From: Hygrocybe punicea
Lineage: Eukaryota > Basidiomycota > Agaricomycetes > Agaricales > Hygrophoraceae
Reading direction: 5' to 3'
NCBI GenBank assembly: GCA_963556145.1
Contig: OY744470.1
Span: 5,642,001 to 5,706,000, forward strand
Length of the DNA: 64,000 nucleotides
The notes under the pieces are model-generated. The model was given only the letters and a program-made list of their open reading frames with translations. It ran no database searches and had not been told where the DNA came from. Each line of letters starts with the position of its first letter. The first letter of the stretch is position 1. This document shows positions 1 through 11,835 of the stretch, one piece after another. A program made the translations under genes and the position numbers.

Positions 1-3000
1 GGAAAGGTCCCAAGAGGCGTCGACTTCTTTCATTGTCTTTGGAGACTGATGAAGTGCCTCTGGTGGGTTTGGCACCCCAGGCAGCAGACCCAGTGGTTGC
101 AATCGAGGTACCTATTTTGAGGATGAAGAAAGATAACCGCTCATTAAATGTTGTTTGTAGATTGGTGTTGTTCCGGATGATGAAAACCAAGCCAATGACT
201 CCCATATGTCTATGATGGAGCGTGCACCATGGACCCGAAGACTTAATCGTTGACTCCCTCTACGATTCAGAGATCCACTGCCGCAACCACCACCACTTTT
301 ACCACCGCCATCCCTCATCCGTTCTATCGCGTCTACTTCGCAGTCAACGGCAAACAATAGAACGGCTTCAAGTTCGTCGTTGGGCTCGAGCTCAGGAGCG
401 GTACGCCGTCGACTGTGCCAAGTGTTCAGGACAGTACGCAACATATTCAGGCTATCACGGCTGTACCACACTGCAGAATTGCCTTCGCACGATCCAGAGG
501 AGTGCAACGAGTTATCTGATATCCCATCTCAAGCCCCTTCCACATCCGCTCCGCCAACATTTTATCCTTATCCGAACCACAGCTCATTCCACTTAGGCGA
601 CTGGTATTGGAATGGCGGCGTCCAGAAATCTCAGTCTAGCTTTAATGAGCTTTTGGACATTGTTGGACATTGTGGCTTCAAGCCTGCAGCCGTTCGAGAC
701 ACCAAATGGAGTGAGATCAATAATATTCTAGCAAGCGGTGAAGATGAAGAATGGTTGGATGAGGATGCTGGATGGAAACATACGCCTGTGACAATTGAAG
801 TACCCTATCAGCTTCGCCATGGCATCTCCCCAGATCCTGACGCTGGTCCTCAAAGTTACACGATTGACGACTTCTATCACCACAGTCTGGTTTCGGTCAT
901 TCGGGAAAAGCTTTCGAACTCAACAGGAAATCATCGGCATTTTCATTATGAACCATTCGAGCTGAATTGGCAGCCGGGCGAAGTTCCTCACCCGGTGCGT
1001 GTTCAGGGTGAATTGTACACATCTCCTGCCTTCATCGATGCCCATCGCGAACTGCAAGATTCTCCTGCAGAGCCAGGTTGCTCACTTCCATGCATGGTCG
1101 TTGCACTGATGTTCTGGTCTGATGTTACGCACCTGACATCTTTTGGTGATGCGAAGATTTGGCCCCTTTACATGTTTTTCGGAAACGAATCCAAATATTA
1201 CCGGTGTAAACCCTCATGCCATCTCTGTCACCACATTGCGTATTTTCATTCGGTGGGTGCCATATGTTCGCTGATTGCCAGATCATGGCTGATCATCCAT
1301 GCAATAGCTTCCTGGGGCCTTCAAGGATTTTGCCACCAAGCAGACAGCAGGGGGAAAAGAACCCAGTGATCAATTCATGGCACACTGCGCTCGGGAGCTC
1401 ATGCACGCCCAATGGATGATTCTACTTGATGATGAGTTTCTGGAAGCTTGGGTGCACGGCATCGTGATTACATGCTGTGACGGGATTACAAGACGGTTCT
1501 ACCCCCGAATATTCACCTATTCTGCGGATTATCCTGAGAAGTACGCCATCTATTCACAACCGTGACCAATTGGAATGAACTGACACAGCAATCTTTACAC
1601 AGAATCCTCCTCGCTAGTATTCGTAAAATGCCTGCCCTTTGCCCTTGTCCACGGTGTCTCACCCCGATGTCACACTTTCATAACCTTGGGACAGCTTCGG
1701 ATATACAACGTTGGGTAACATTGGCTCGCGTCGATGATCGTGGTCAACAGAACTTGGTCTTCGCTGCTCGGAAGCTAATATATGAAAGGCACCAACAATT
1801 GAATAGTACTGCTGTGGATAATTTCCTGAAAGAGACTTCTTTGGTTCCAAACCTAGTATGTCTGTTGCTATAATAATGTTATGCTTAACTTTCGCAATTA
1901 ACTCTTGTGATTTAGAATGCCTTTTCTGGTAGACTGGGACGCTTCGGCTTCGTTTTGTACTTGATGCTGGTAGTTGATTTATTGCATGAAATGGAGCTGG
2001 GCGTTTGGAAAAGCCTCTTCATCCATCTCCTGCGGATTCTGGAATCGCACCAGGGAGCAAATTTGGTTGCAGAATTAGATCGTCGGTAAGACATTTATTG
2101 ATGTATTGCTGTCGCCGATCCTAATTATGGACGAAGCTATCGGCAACTCCCTTCTTTTGGAAGGGATGCGATCTGACGATTCCCAGTTAATTGTTCTGAA
2201 CTGAAAAACATGGCTGCCCGGGATTACGAGAATCTCTTGCAGGTATGATAAAGTCTTCTCAGGTTACCATATTCATTATATGTCGATCAGTGTGCTATTC
2301 CTGTTTTTGAAGGATTGCTTCCAGAACCGCACAATCAACAGATCTTGGATCTCTTGTTTGTGGCGGCACATTGGCACAGCCTGGCCAAATTACAGATGCA
2401 CAATGACTTGACTCTCGACGTCATGGATGCCGTCACAATTTCTTTGGGTGAGAAACTTCGCGAATTCAATGACACGACATGTTCTGCCTTCGTGACTCGG
2501 GAGCTTGAACGGGAGCTCAACGCACACGTTCGCCGGCAAGCTAAAGAGGCAGCAAAGAAAAATAATACCGAAGGCCGTCGCTCCGGTTCTGACACTGTCG
2601 ATCCGAGGACTAATGCTCGACGTCTTAAGCATTTCAATCTCAATACATACAAGGCTCACGCCCTGGGTAATTACACTGCTACAATTAGAAGATATGGCAC
2701 CACAGACTCTTACTCAACAGAGCCGGTAAGTATCTTCAAATCCAAACCGAAAATGATTTATTCTGAATAGCTTTGTAGGGTGAACTGGAGCACCGCTCGC
2801 CAAAAGCATGGTATACCCACACAAGTCGCAAACGGTTTATTCAGCAAATGACGCGCATCGAGCGGTGGCAGACCCGTATCTGTCGTATCCATGAACAATA
2901 CCGAAAGGCGGGGAAGACTACGCAAGAGGACGTCTCCAATAAACCTGACATGCATCACAATATTGGGAAATCTCAAAATTTTCCTGAGAGTATCCCGCTT

Positions 3001-3436
3001 TTCTTGCAGAAACATGCAGGTGATCCTGCGGTCAAGGTATTGGCTCATGCTCGTGACCGAGACAAACTAAGTCGTGCTTATTCATTGCCAGGACTTCATT
3101 CCGAAACTCAAAGATCATTTACTTCCTCGAATCAAAGCCGTCTTGTCCGAAGAAGCTTCCATGGCGGATGGCATTCCATCCCGGCCTTTCAACTATGGGT
3201 TAGCAGACCTATTGTTCACCGAACCACATGAGACTATCCAAACTGCCTGCAACTCGGTGCTGTTCAAACATGATCGCATATACCGCCATCATCTCGCCCG
3301 ATTCAATTACACGACCTATGATGTTCGACGATGTCAGGATGTGGTCAATCCCAACACCTCCCACTGTGATATCACGCTCCTTGCGAATCCCGAAGACCTT
3401 GAGGGGAATGCAAACCATCCATTTTTATATGCACGC

Positions 3437-4361
3437 TGTAAAGGCGAGGTCGGGGTGGCTGTGGAATAATAATCCTAAGCCTGTGGGGTCAGCGTAGAAG
3501 TGACTGGATAATTCAGTGTCGGGGATAATAAGTGAAGTGAAAGTGAAATAAAAGTAAAGCCACCGCATAAACTCGACTAGTAACGACAAATCCGGCGATG
3601 AACGGAGTGAAAACGGACTAATAATGATGAACCCGATGGTGAACGGACTGAAAACGAATGAACCCGACGATGCCGACGATGTGGGGTACGGCGGGTCGGG
3701 TCGGGTCGGGTCGGGTCGGGTCGGGTCGGGTCGGAAACAATGAACAAATATACGGGAACAATGATAAAGTCGATGACGTGAACTATAAAAAGCTAAGGAA
3801 CTACGTGGACGAGCATTTGAAGGGATTAAAACAATTCTGACTATGAGGGAAACGGGGACTAATGGTATCTTATTTTGTACGGTCGTCGGGACCGTTTTTA
3901 TAGTACATGAGTGTGTAGCTACTTTCGGACATGTCTACTTCGGCCAATAGAAACTACAAAGAAACACTGGAATGGGGAAGTGGAAAGGGGGGTTGCAAAG
4001 CAACGAAGACAGGAAAGTGGAGGGGAAAACGAATATCCATGAAAAAGATTGGAAAAGTCCTACATATCTCCGAAAGGACGAGGGGATGCATAAATAAGGT
4101 AAATCCGAAGTCGGGGATTGAGTCCGAAGAGATCCATCTCCTGGAATTGGAACTCCGAGGTGTTTGAGGCTGCCGGATTTAGCCCAAAAGCGGCCGTCAC
4201 AAAGCGGCATGTGTCGGGTTATGTCGGTCACGTCGGGTCACATCACGTCACGTCACGTCGGGTTACGTCGGGTTCGAATGCAAGTCGAATGGCAGCAATG
4301 GGTTGGTCCGGATTTGTGATATATTGATGATACGGACTCAGAGGGACGTCGACCCTCTACA
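3437..4361. mobile_element. Solo LTR, copy 1, inserted in the Plavaka transposase
   Basis: A 925-bp block that starts TGTA and ends TACA and breaks an otherwise collinear coding sequence. The 4-bp sequence acgc lies on both sides (3433-3436 and 4362-4365), as a target-site duplication would. Removing the block and one acgc restores the Plavaka reading frame. A diverged copy lies in inverted orientation at 46490-47352, which fixes the ends independently. No coding domain is present, so it is best read as a solo LTR left by recombination; a non-autonomous element is the alternative. Confidence 0.82.
3692..3734. repeat. (GGGTC)n pentamer array inside the LTR
   Basis: About eight perfect tandem copies of GGGTC. 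The second LTR copy has a shorter, partly mutated array on the other strand near 47096-47115, so the array belongs to the element and varies in length. Confidence 0.95.
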
Positions 4362-5091
4362 ACGCGTTCTTGGAATTTTCCACACAAACGTTATTTACAC
4401 AGGAACTGGGATGCTGGACTATTGGCCAAGAAAGCTGGAGTTCTTATGGGTGCGATGGTTCCAATATGTAGGAAGCCATGGCGTTGCTTGGGAAGACCTT
4501 CGTTTGGATTGTGTTCGATTTCCCCCAATGGCAAGTGATGGTGCGTTTGGATTTGTAGATCCAAGGGATGTATTGCGGGGATGCCACGTTATGCCCAGGT
4601 TTGCAAAAGGAAGAGTCCATCGTGATGGGGTTGGTCTGTCACACTGTGCGGCTGATTCGAACGACTGGCTTTACTACTACATTGACAGGTCCTATAATGG
4701 TTTGATAGTATACTCTCAGGTACTCAATTTTTTTCTCTCCTGTAGATTTGTGGACCGCGATATGACCATGCGCTATCACTGGGGTCTCGCCGTCGGGCAT
4801 ACCTATACACATGGTCAAGCTTCGAGCAGGGTCGCGCCCTCCAATCGGTCTTCCCATTCTGTTGAATGCGATATGGAATCGGAAGTGACGCCAGCGGTCC
4901 CTGAAAACTTAGATCCAGGTGCAAACAACAACCAGGTGTTCAATGAAGAAGGATCCGATACCGAACAATGGGAACGAAGTCGGGATGATTGGGAAGATGC
5001 CGATGATTTGAGTGATGGGCACGCCGACCGGGAGCGTGAAGAATTCAGTGATGATGAGATGGTTCTGGCCATGGATGACATGTATGGGTAG

Positions 5092-5712
5092 GATATGGAT
5101 TGTGATTCGCTCTATTGGATTTCTGGTGAATGTACTCAAAAATTTTGCTACCTACCTAGCAATGAGGAGCAGATGCAAAGCACAAAATAAGTGAATACAG
5201 TCATAGCATAATGACAACTCGGTCGCTTGCAACCGCCTTTAACACGTTAAAGTCGTTGAGAAATCGATTTCACATCCCACGCCGCAACCACCATCTCTGC
5301 CCGGAACTTTCAGTTCGACGTTCGAAGCAATCAAGCCAACAACAACATGTACTTAAAAAATGTCTGGCAGTTCATCCTACGACTTTTTGGCACAGGACGA
5401 GGCGCTCCAGGGTGGCCGCCCCTTTGTATTCTCTCTCTTCACATCTCAATCGCCACTCTACTTTATTGCTACAGGCCTCTTGTTGGAATGTCTCATGACT
5501 GGCATAATTGCAACATGCAACCGCTTGTGCGTTCACTAATCACTCATACAAACTAATCTAGGTACTCTTTTCATATGTGGGTGGTCACCCTCATCTACGG
5601 TCTTACCTTGGTATACGTGACGCTTGGGCTTGGGCATCTGCCGCCATTCCAAATATGGCCCAAGATCATAGTAAGTGATATATCATCCCATGTGCAACAA
5701 TAGTTTGCCTGA
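5092..5712. other. No gene seen
   Basis: Sequence between the Plavaka stop codon and the first duplicated block. It has only short overlapping reading frames and no motif that I recognise; it may include the 3' end of the Plavaka element, but I could not identify its terminal inverted repeat. Confidence 0.5.
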
Positions 5713-5829
5713 ATTGCGCTTCCGCATGCATTCATTTTCTTTGGATTCCTTGTCGCTGGTGAAGAAATAGAGAGTACGTCGAATTCATTTGTTCTTATGA
5801 GTGACTTGTGAATGACACCGGTAATCCCT
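5713..5829 (+). repeat. Duplicated block A, copy 1
   Basis: About 115 bp closely matching 18255-18364 (shared words include gtcgctggtgaagaaatag and gagagtacgtcgaattcat). It is one of four blocks shared between 5.7-8.1 kb and 18.2-22.0 kb, in a different order at each locus. Function unknown. Confidence 0.85.
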
Positions 5830-5990
5830 TTCCAGACCCTTTTGGTGAGCCCAGATCTGTGAAAGCAACAAGATGACCGTCAATTGACTTTGCTGCCAAG
5901 GTTACGACGAGATTGACCTCGTGAGGTTACTGACGGGGTTACGTCAGAACATGGACCATTATTGCCACAACATAATCCGTAAATACACTT

Positions 5991-6374
5991 GCTTTGGCCA
6001 CAGTTCATTCTCTGTTTTTCAAAACTGACCCTGTCTTCGATTTAGGTCAGGAACTTCGCGCCAAGACAGCGACACCTGCTCCGCATCCATCTCCATGGGG
6101 GTTCAGCCCTGACAACGACCTGGTCTTTTCCAAGCGTGGGGATCACAAGGATCGGGTTAAGCCTATGCAATGTGTCCCACGAGGCCCATCGCAGATCCAT
6201 GCGGCTTTAGCGTTCTGAGGCCTGAAGCTTGCTGACCGCAACTCCATTCTTTTTTCGTGGGTCGTGTCAAAAAGTATCGGATTCTATTTAATTATAGCCG
6301 TTAGTCTTTGCTTTTAAATAGTTGGGACTGGGTTTTTCTTCGCTTGCTAATAGAACGTAGGCCATGAAATATTT
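5991..6374 (+). repeat. Duplicated block B, copy 1
   Basis: Matches 20191-20657. Both contain an acceptor-like tcgatttag followed by GQELxAxTAT-coding sequence, and a highly similar 3' part (ctgaggcctgaagcttgctg onward). It may be the last exon and 3' UTR of an unidentified gene; the two copies differ by an indel in the middle. Confidence 0.8.
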
Positions 6375-6787
6375 ACCGCTTGGCTAGTGTATCACCATTA
6401 TTTCCAGTAGACCGAAATTTTTAGTAAATTGCTGGAAATGGTTTCATTTACCAACGGCCACTATTACTAGATGTCATGTTGTAAAGCCGAAGCCCGGAAA
6501 GGCCAAAACAAAGGCCAAGACGACGGAGACGAGGACAACGAGGGTACTGACTATGGCGGCAACGAGGACAGCTGCGTCGACGGAGCTCTCCAAGGTGCGC
6601 AAAAACATTGCGTCCCTCTCCCGTTTACACCTCACAAACACACATCAGAACGGTGATCACATCGATGGCCACAGCAGATGCACAAACACCACCATCGCTC
6701 CTTTTTTGCCTCACGAATACACGCCACCACATCAATTGACGGACGTACAGTTTTGTGAGGGATGAGGAGGAGGTGAGCGGAGCCTGG

Positions 6788-7075
6788 TATATTGTGTGGT
6801 CAAGGTTCTATAAGACTTATGCTTATCATAGTGGCCTGTCCACCATATAGGCCAAGGTTCTACAAGGTTGTAAAAAAAAAGGCATTGCAAAGGAATAATT
6901 AAATATTTATCAGAATGGCTGATATATTGTATGGCCAAGCTTCTATAAGACAGTGAAAAAAATGGTATTTCATAGGAATAATTAGATGCTCATCAGAATG
7001 GCTTATATTGTATGGCCGAGCTTCTATAAGACCGTGTAAAAATGGTATTTCACAGGAATATTTAGATGTTTATCA
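6788..7075 (+). repeat. 80-bp minisatellite, copy 1 (block C)
   Basis: About 3.5 diverged units built around ttatattgtatggccaag, cttctataagaccgtg and a caggaataattaaatg stretch. The same satellite occurs at 21631-22014 with five better-kept units spaced exactly 80 bp. Confidence 0.85.
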
Positions 7076-7549
7076 TCCTACTCTACCTGGGCTGCCTCTC
7101 AACTAAGTAGACAAACCGGGCAAGACCCCTGGTCTCCAGGTGCGTCTCCATCCCCTCCCACTCGTCGTTTGCTGACCAAGGCCTGCATATCCCCGGCTTC
7201 CCATTTCCACCTGGCGCACAGCCGGTGCCGTGTCCATTGACCGGTGTAGGATGTCGTCAGGTCGAACAGTGGTTGGTGGGGTGGGCAGTGTTTGCCCAGG
7301 GCATAACCCGTACCTGCAACTTTGGGTGCGGGTGGAGGGTGTTTGTACTAACAATACATTATTCTTATGGTGCGCAACTGACAGTCCACCATGTATTCAA
7401 GTTGATTTAAAAGCGACCTTTTCAAACAAACTTTTGTACGCAGGCATACAGGTATATATTTCAACCAAGTCAACACTGACCACACTTGACCCTCGACCGT
7501 CACATTCCACCGCTCGCTCACCACCAACACCTTCCTTTGCTCGGTCTTT

Positions 7550-8014
7550 ATGACTATGAATTCGTTACCATCGCTTTGGCGCCGACGACTCCTGTCGCCA
7601 AGCTTTGATGCAGTAGGACCATTACGCACTGTCCTCTCGCGATATTCGGCTGAGATAGAAGCCGCTAAAGTAAAAAAGCTTTGCTACATGTAAGCGATCA
7701 TTTCCTGAATCAATCTGCGGACTCACAGCAGTTTTCAGGGAGGGATATCATCGAGGCCACCAACGCCACACGATCCGTGGCTACTCGTTCGGGGACTGGA
7801 TGAGTTTGACGGTCCATTTAGCGGACAACGAGGGTTCTGGTACCCCAGCAGATCATGATGAGGTATATGTGTATCGGGCGAGAGATGTACGAAAATGGAG
7901 GCGGCTAAAAAATCCTGGCCTGCGACACCAATTCTGGGAGGAATGTTTTGAGAAGGTCAGTTTCTCATGTTTCAATTATCATTATGCTAAACTTTGTTGT
8001 AGGTCAACTGCTAA
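7550..8014 (+). CDS. Small three-exon gene of unknown function (block D)
   Basis: Predicted exons 7550-7689, 7739-7955 and 8003-8014, with GTAAGC...CAG and GTCAGT...TAG introns of 49 and 47 bp, give an open 122-residue protein (369 coding bases including the stop). It starts MTMNSLPSLWRRRLL, contains GYSFGDWMSLTVHLAD and a charged stretch with RARDVRKWRRLKNPGLRHQ, and ends FEKVNC. I do not recognise the family. The splice structure is supported by a second copy at 18977-19639, where the same introns are present and exon 3 also closes after two codons (VNR-stop). It sits in the rearranged duplicated region and may be a passenger of a mobile element. Confidence 0.6.
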
Positions 8015-8105
8015 ATATTTTTCTTTACTGGCATTCATGTACACCGTAGATATTCCGGAACTCAAGCACTGGACGCGATAACGAATGGCAATTGATATTG
8101 CCGCT

Positions 8106-8842
8106 TGCTGCTATGTTTTATCTATCACACAATTCCCCCCTGTTGCTGACGGGTTGCTTACAGGACCTAGCACTTTCCTACTGCTCACGGGATGCTGCAG
8201 CCTCAGGAACGACCACACTCGCGACTTCCAGCAAGAATAATGACTTATTGCTTCAAAGGTATGTTTCGGCACATTTCGCAGCGTACGCGGCTAGGTTTCC
8301 ATCCTGCACGGAGCGCTCTTCGTCTCACGCGAGCTGGCGATGGCCTCAACGACACAGACGAATGTATGTCCAGCGACGGCGGTGGCTTGATAACGGAAGT
8401 GACAGCGACAACAACGATATTGAGCATTGACAGCTGATGGTAGGGATGACAGGGACCACGAGCGGCAAGGACTATGGCAGCAGCATTCTTGCCCAACATT
8501 GAGAAATGGTATATTCAAGGCGTGCAGTACATAGTTTTGTTAGAAGCCACAACAAAATTACTATAACTCTAGATGTATCCACAGTGATGGAACCACTGTA
8601 TCACTGGCAAGGAGTATACTAAATGCCATGGTAAGACAAGTAAAAAGACGCATAAGTTTCTGTTCAGTAAAAGTAACAGTCCTGAGATTTTGACTTGCAT
8701 CTGCGGTAGTTCACAAGCAATGTTATATATTGTACATGAGAACTAAATTGGGTGCATAGTGTCCTGGAACAGACGGAAACAAAAATTTTACGTCTCAGGA
8801 AAAATAACGAAGTAATACAGGGCTTTGGGGGTGACGCCATGA
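8106..8842. other. No gene seen
   Basis: Only short overlapping frames on both strands; none shows a motif or a paralogue in the window. It includes the region downstream (on the minus strand) of the deaminase-like gene ending at 8843. Confidence 0.5.
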
Positions 8843-9488
8843 TCAAGTCAGGTATCTGCAAATCCTGTTCAAGAAATCAGAGAAGAAAGGAAACTTAGTA
8901 GTAGTTGATGCAACACGAGAGTCATTCTGCTGCCACGATTCAGACTGAGTAGCAGAGTACAACTTCTGTATGACAACATTCAACTTTGCGCCGAAGTGGG
9001 TTATCATGGAGTCGATGATGGGAGCCGGGAGATACGGGGGCAGATTACATGCGATAACCTCCCGATGTGAATCCTGCCCATGGAACTGCAGGGGCTCTGG
9101 GATACCTAAAAGGGACAACAAGTGAGAACATGCAGCACAGCACCTGTCGGAAACCGCGAAGATGGGGTTCAAATTCTACATGATAAGAAATCAGAAGGAT
9201 GCTATGGTATATTGAGAATAGAGATGTCCTACAGTAAAGCCGTCCATGTCGTGAGCTTCAAGTGAATTGGAGCGGTGGATAAGGCTGGCCAGGAAGGCTT
9301 CACAGTGGGGCATTCCGTGGAAGTTCTTGCCCAACAACATGTTGCCCTTTAGCTGCTTCCCAAAGCTTATGTTCCTCAATATCACTTTCTCAATTGCCAA
9401 AATCGCATCCTGCAGACTGCAACTTGAGGAGCCACTAGGACTGGAGGAAGACAAGACTTCTGCAACAACCTCCCGCCAGGAGCATAAA

Positions 9489-9496
9489 GCCACTTC
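9489..9496. repeat. Target-site duplication, left (gccacttc)
   Basis: Perfect 8-bp direct repeat with 10495-10502, flanking the element at 9497-10494. An 8-bp duplication is the hallmark of hAT elements. Confidence 0.9.
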
Positions 9497-10494
9497 TAGT
9501 GTATTGCACGGGTACGGGTAAACCCACGGGTATTGCCGCAGGTACAGCCACAGGTGCGGGTACGGGTACAGCAATTTGTACCCGTGCGATTACCCGTACC
9601 CGCGACAGGTAACCCGTGACATTCAGTCACACGAATGATGCGTCGGGTTCAAACGCAACCGCAACAATCCAACCACAACGACCACGACAACAAAATAGAA
9701 GACCACGGTGATGAAGACCACGACAACGGCAATGGAGAGCATGGCTGGGAGGGTGGTGCACCCACCTACCGGCCCCGGTACGTATCTAGATTCTACCTAC
9801 ATTGACATTGACTAATTCCATACCTCACGAACACGCCCTGACGCGTTGATGTCGTTCGCGAGGTGATAGGCACCAAGAAAGATGACGGGGCTCAAGACTC
9901 ATCCCAGGCCCCCCACATACCGGTCGGCAATGAGCCAGAGCACCCGAAGACAACCACCCCCATTCACCTTGTGTCCACCAGCCCACGCGTCCACCGGCCC
10001 ACGCGTCCAATGACGCATCAGCTGGCTTTGTGCCCACCACCCCTGTTCACCTCGCGTCCACCAGCCCACGCGTCCACCGGCCCATGCGTCCAATGACGCA
10101 TCAGCTGGCTTTGTGCCCACCACCCCCGTTCACCTCGTGTCCACCAGCCCACGCGTCCACTGGCCCACGCGTCCAATGACGCATCACCTGGCTTTGTGCC
10201 CACCCACCAACTCCACTGCACCGGGCCTGCACCCACACCCATTCCACCTCGTGCTCACACGGCATGCGTCAATTGACACATGTCCGGTGTCGCGAGGTCA
10301 AAGGGCGTGCATGTCCGGTGTCGCGAGTGTGAGACCCGCGGGTTACCCGCTACGGGTACGGGTACGGGTCAGGTACGGGTAGGAAAAAAAAGACCCGGCA
10401 CAAAACCCGTACCCGCGGTGATGGGTACGGGTATTCATGGGTACGGGTACGGGTATCCCCAAAAGTACACGGGGGTTACCCGTGCAATACACTA
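9497..10494. mobile_element. Non-autonomous hAT-like element, copy 1 (998 bp)
   Basis: Bounded by an 18-bp terminal inverted repeat, TAGTGTATTGCACGGGTA at the left and its exact complement at the right, and by a perfect 8-bp target duplication (gccacttc). The first bases TAGTG fit the hAT terminal consensus. Both subterminal regions are crowded with GGGTAC motifs in both orientations, as transposase-binding subterminal repeats often are. No transposase is encoded. The interior holds an 83-bp tandem repeat. A second copy with the same ends is at 59093-62301. Insertion here broke the deaminase-like gene. Confidence 0.88.
9950..10245. repeat. 83-bp tandem repeat inside hAT-like copy 1
   Basis: About three and a half units containing ccaccagcccacgcgtccac and aatgacgcatcagctggct; unit starts are spaced 83 bp (9963, 10046, 10129). 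Long overlapping frames here on both strands are a by-product of the repeat, not genes. Confidence 0.92.
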
Positions 10495-11835
10495 GCCACT
10501 TCTGCATGCTGAATGGTAAGAATTTTGAGAGATACACCACGAAACTGAGAGGCAATTCCAATGAGGTTATTCGTGGCCTCAAAATAAACGACCCGCGACC
10601 GCAACCAATTGGCGTAAGCATCGCTGACGAGTTCCGAATCCAGCACTTCCTCACCCTCTTCCGCATCTATCCAACCATCAAGCCGCCGAGCACGAGGGTC
10701 CACAGGTTGGATCCTAGAAATATGTTCCACGAGAATAGAGGAATAAGCGAAGTCCCGGAGCATAAGAGCACACGTGGTGAAACAATGGACAGCGGCTTCG
10801 AAATCCTCCATCTTCTTGTCCGACAAAGGTGTACTTGTGAACTTATCAAGTGCTAGAAGAGAACGATCATAGCACCGGAGGAGATGGCATAGTAATCGGT
10901 GGACTTCTTCGCAAGTGTTCATGGTGTAAATGGGGGGAAGGTCTGAATCGGTCGTGTAGTCGACCGCCAACTTCATCAGGTTCGGGATCCCGAGTTTAGA
11001 AAGTTTTAGGAAGTATTCATTGAGAGGCTGCGAAAGTGATTCGAGAAAGTCGGCGTCTCGCCTACCCGAAGAGGTCGTTATCGACTGTGGAACTGGAAAA
11101 GGACGACGACCGGCTTTGGCCTGGGATGGTGGGACATCAAGGAGACATTTGTAGAACGGCTTGGAACAATCTTCGTGCTGCCACATCCATAGCATTTTCT
11201 GGTAGTCCTTCGCAGCCACATATGTGAAGATACCGAGGGTATCTCCACTATTCTGATCCGCTGCGGTGAGGAGTTTAATGACTGCAGCTGCATGGGATTG
11301 AAATGATTGGGATGTCCTGGTAGAAAGCATGAGAAAATCGAGAAATTGAGAAGCTGGGTTCTTACCAAGTCTCTCTCACATATGGCAATGGGTCGCTTGG
11401 GTCGATGCTGCTTGCATCTGGATGAGAAATAGAAATTTTATCGCCGCTGTAACCCAAGGCACTCGAGGAATCATTTCGAGTGCATGAATCACTGACTATG
11501 GGCGTAAAGCCCTGATCTTGTCCATGACTGCATACAACAAGCTCCATAGTGGGAGAATCCGGTGTTGAAGGCTCCTTCAAGTTCAAGGTCACAGCTGTGA
11601 ATCCGTGGTGCCTGACCAGAAGGGTGGCCAGCGCCGCCAGCGAGTGACGCTCATCTTGGTTCTGCACTGTGACTGGGCACTGGCCCGGGAGTGAGGCCGT
11701 CAATGACGCCTTCCCCATGGATAAGCCAATATCAAACGAAGGATCTTGCAGCGTCTCCAACATGGCTGTGATACTTCGGAATGTTATCATCTTGTCAGAA
11801 AGGTTATCGTCACAGTGATCATTGGGATCGGTCAT

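Larger units (their letters stand above)
222..5091 (+). pseudogene. Plavaka-type (CACTA-like) transposase, broken
   Basis: A multi-exon gene spanning almost 5 kb whose pieces match, in order, the transposase family common in Agaricomycete Plavaka elements. Visible in order: a Cys cluster (CAKCSGQYATYSGYHGC, near 400-470), WYWNGGVQKSQSSF (600-645), DEEWLDEDAGW, SDVTHLTSFGDAKIWPLY (near 1120), RRFYPRIFTYSADYPEK (1490-1545), CPCPRC (1640), VVDLLHEMELGVWK (1970), GLLPEPHNQQILDLLF (2310), FNLNTYKAHALGNY (2630), DMHHNIGKSQNFPES (2950), HHLARFNYTTYDVRR (3290), then after an insertion VLGIFHTNVIYTGTGMLDY (4365), DRDMTMRYHWGLAVGHTYTHG (about 4750) and an acidic tail ending at 5091. Introns are short, for example near 1544-1601 and 1857-1916. 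It is inactive: a two-base gain near 485 shifts the frame, and a solo LTR interrupts the codons for ...FLYAR/VLGIF. Family assignment is confident; exact start and exon list are not. Confidence 0.85.
8843..11835 (-). pseudogene. OTT_1508-type deaminase-like gene, copy A, split by a hAT-like element
   Basis: Reads on the minus strand from MTDPND (11835). Exon 1 ends at 11366; the intron (GTAAGA...CCAG) ends at 11317; exon 2 starts at 11316 and is cut at 10495-9497 by a mobile element, resuming with EVALCSWREVV; it ends at 9233, and exon 3 runs 9175-8843. The paralogue at 13672-15847 is collinear. The C-terminal part has GMPHCEAFLASL and, across the intron, AVSDRCCAACSHLL: an HxE followed by CCxxC, the zinc-binding signature of the deaminase fold as seen in OTT_1508-like proteins, which are expanded in Agaricomycetes. 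Substrate is unknown. The N-terminal 300 residues are helical with no known motif. The insertion separates the N-terminal region from the catalytic part, so the copy should be dead. The deaminase assignment rests on motifs only. Confidence 0.65.

Noticed and set aside
9825..10242. Minus-strand frames starting MVGTKPADASLDAWAGG as a repeat protein
   Set aside because: They come from the 83-bp tandem repeat inside the hAT-like element; the unit is not a multiple of three, so the same peptide recurs in different frames.
9500..10480. GGGTAC/CCCGTA runs as interstitial telomere repeats
   Set aside because: The motif is not TTAGGG, it occurs in both orientations, and it is confined to elements with terminal inverted repeats and 8-bp target duplications.
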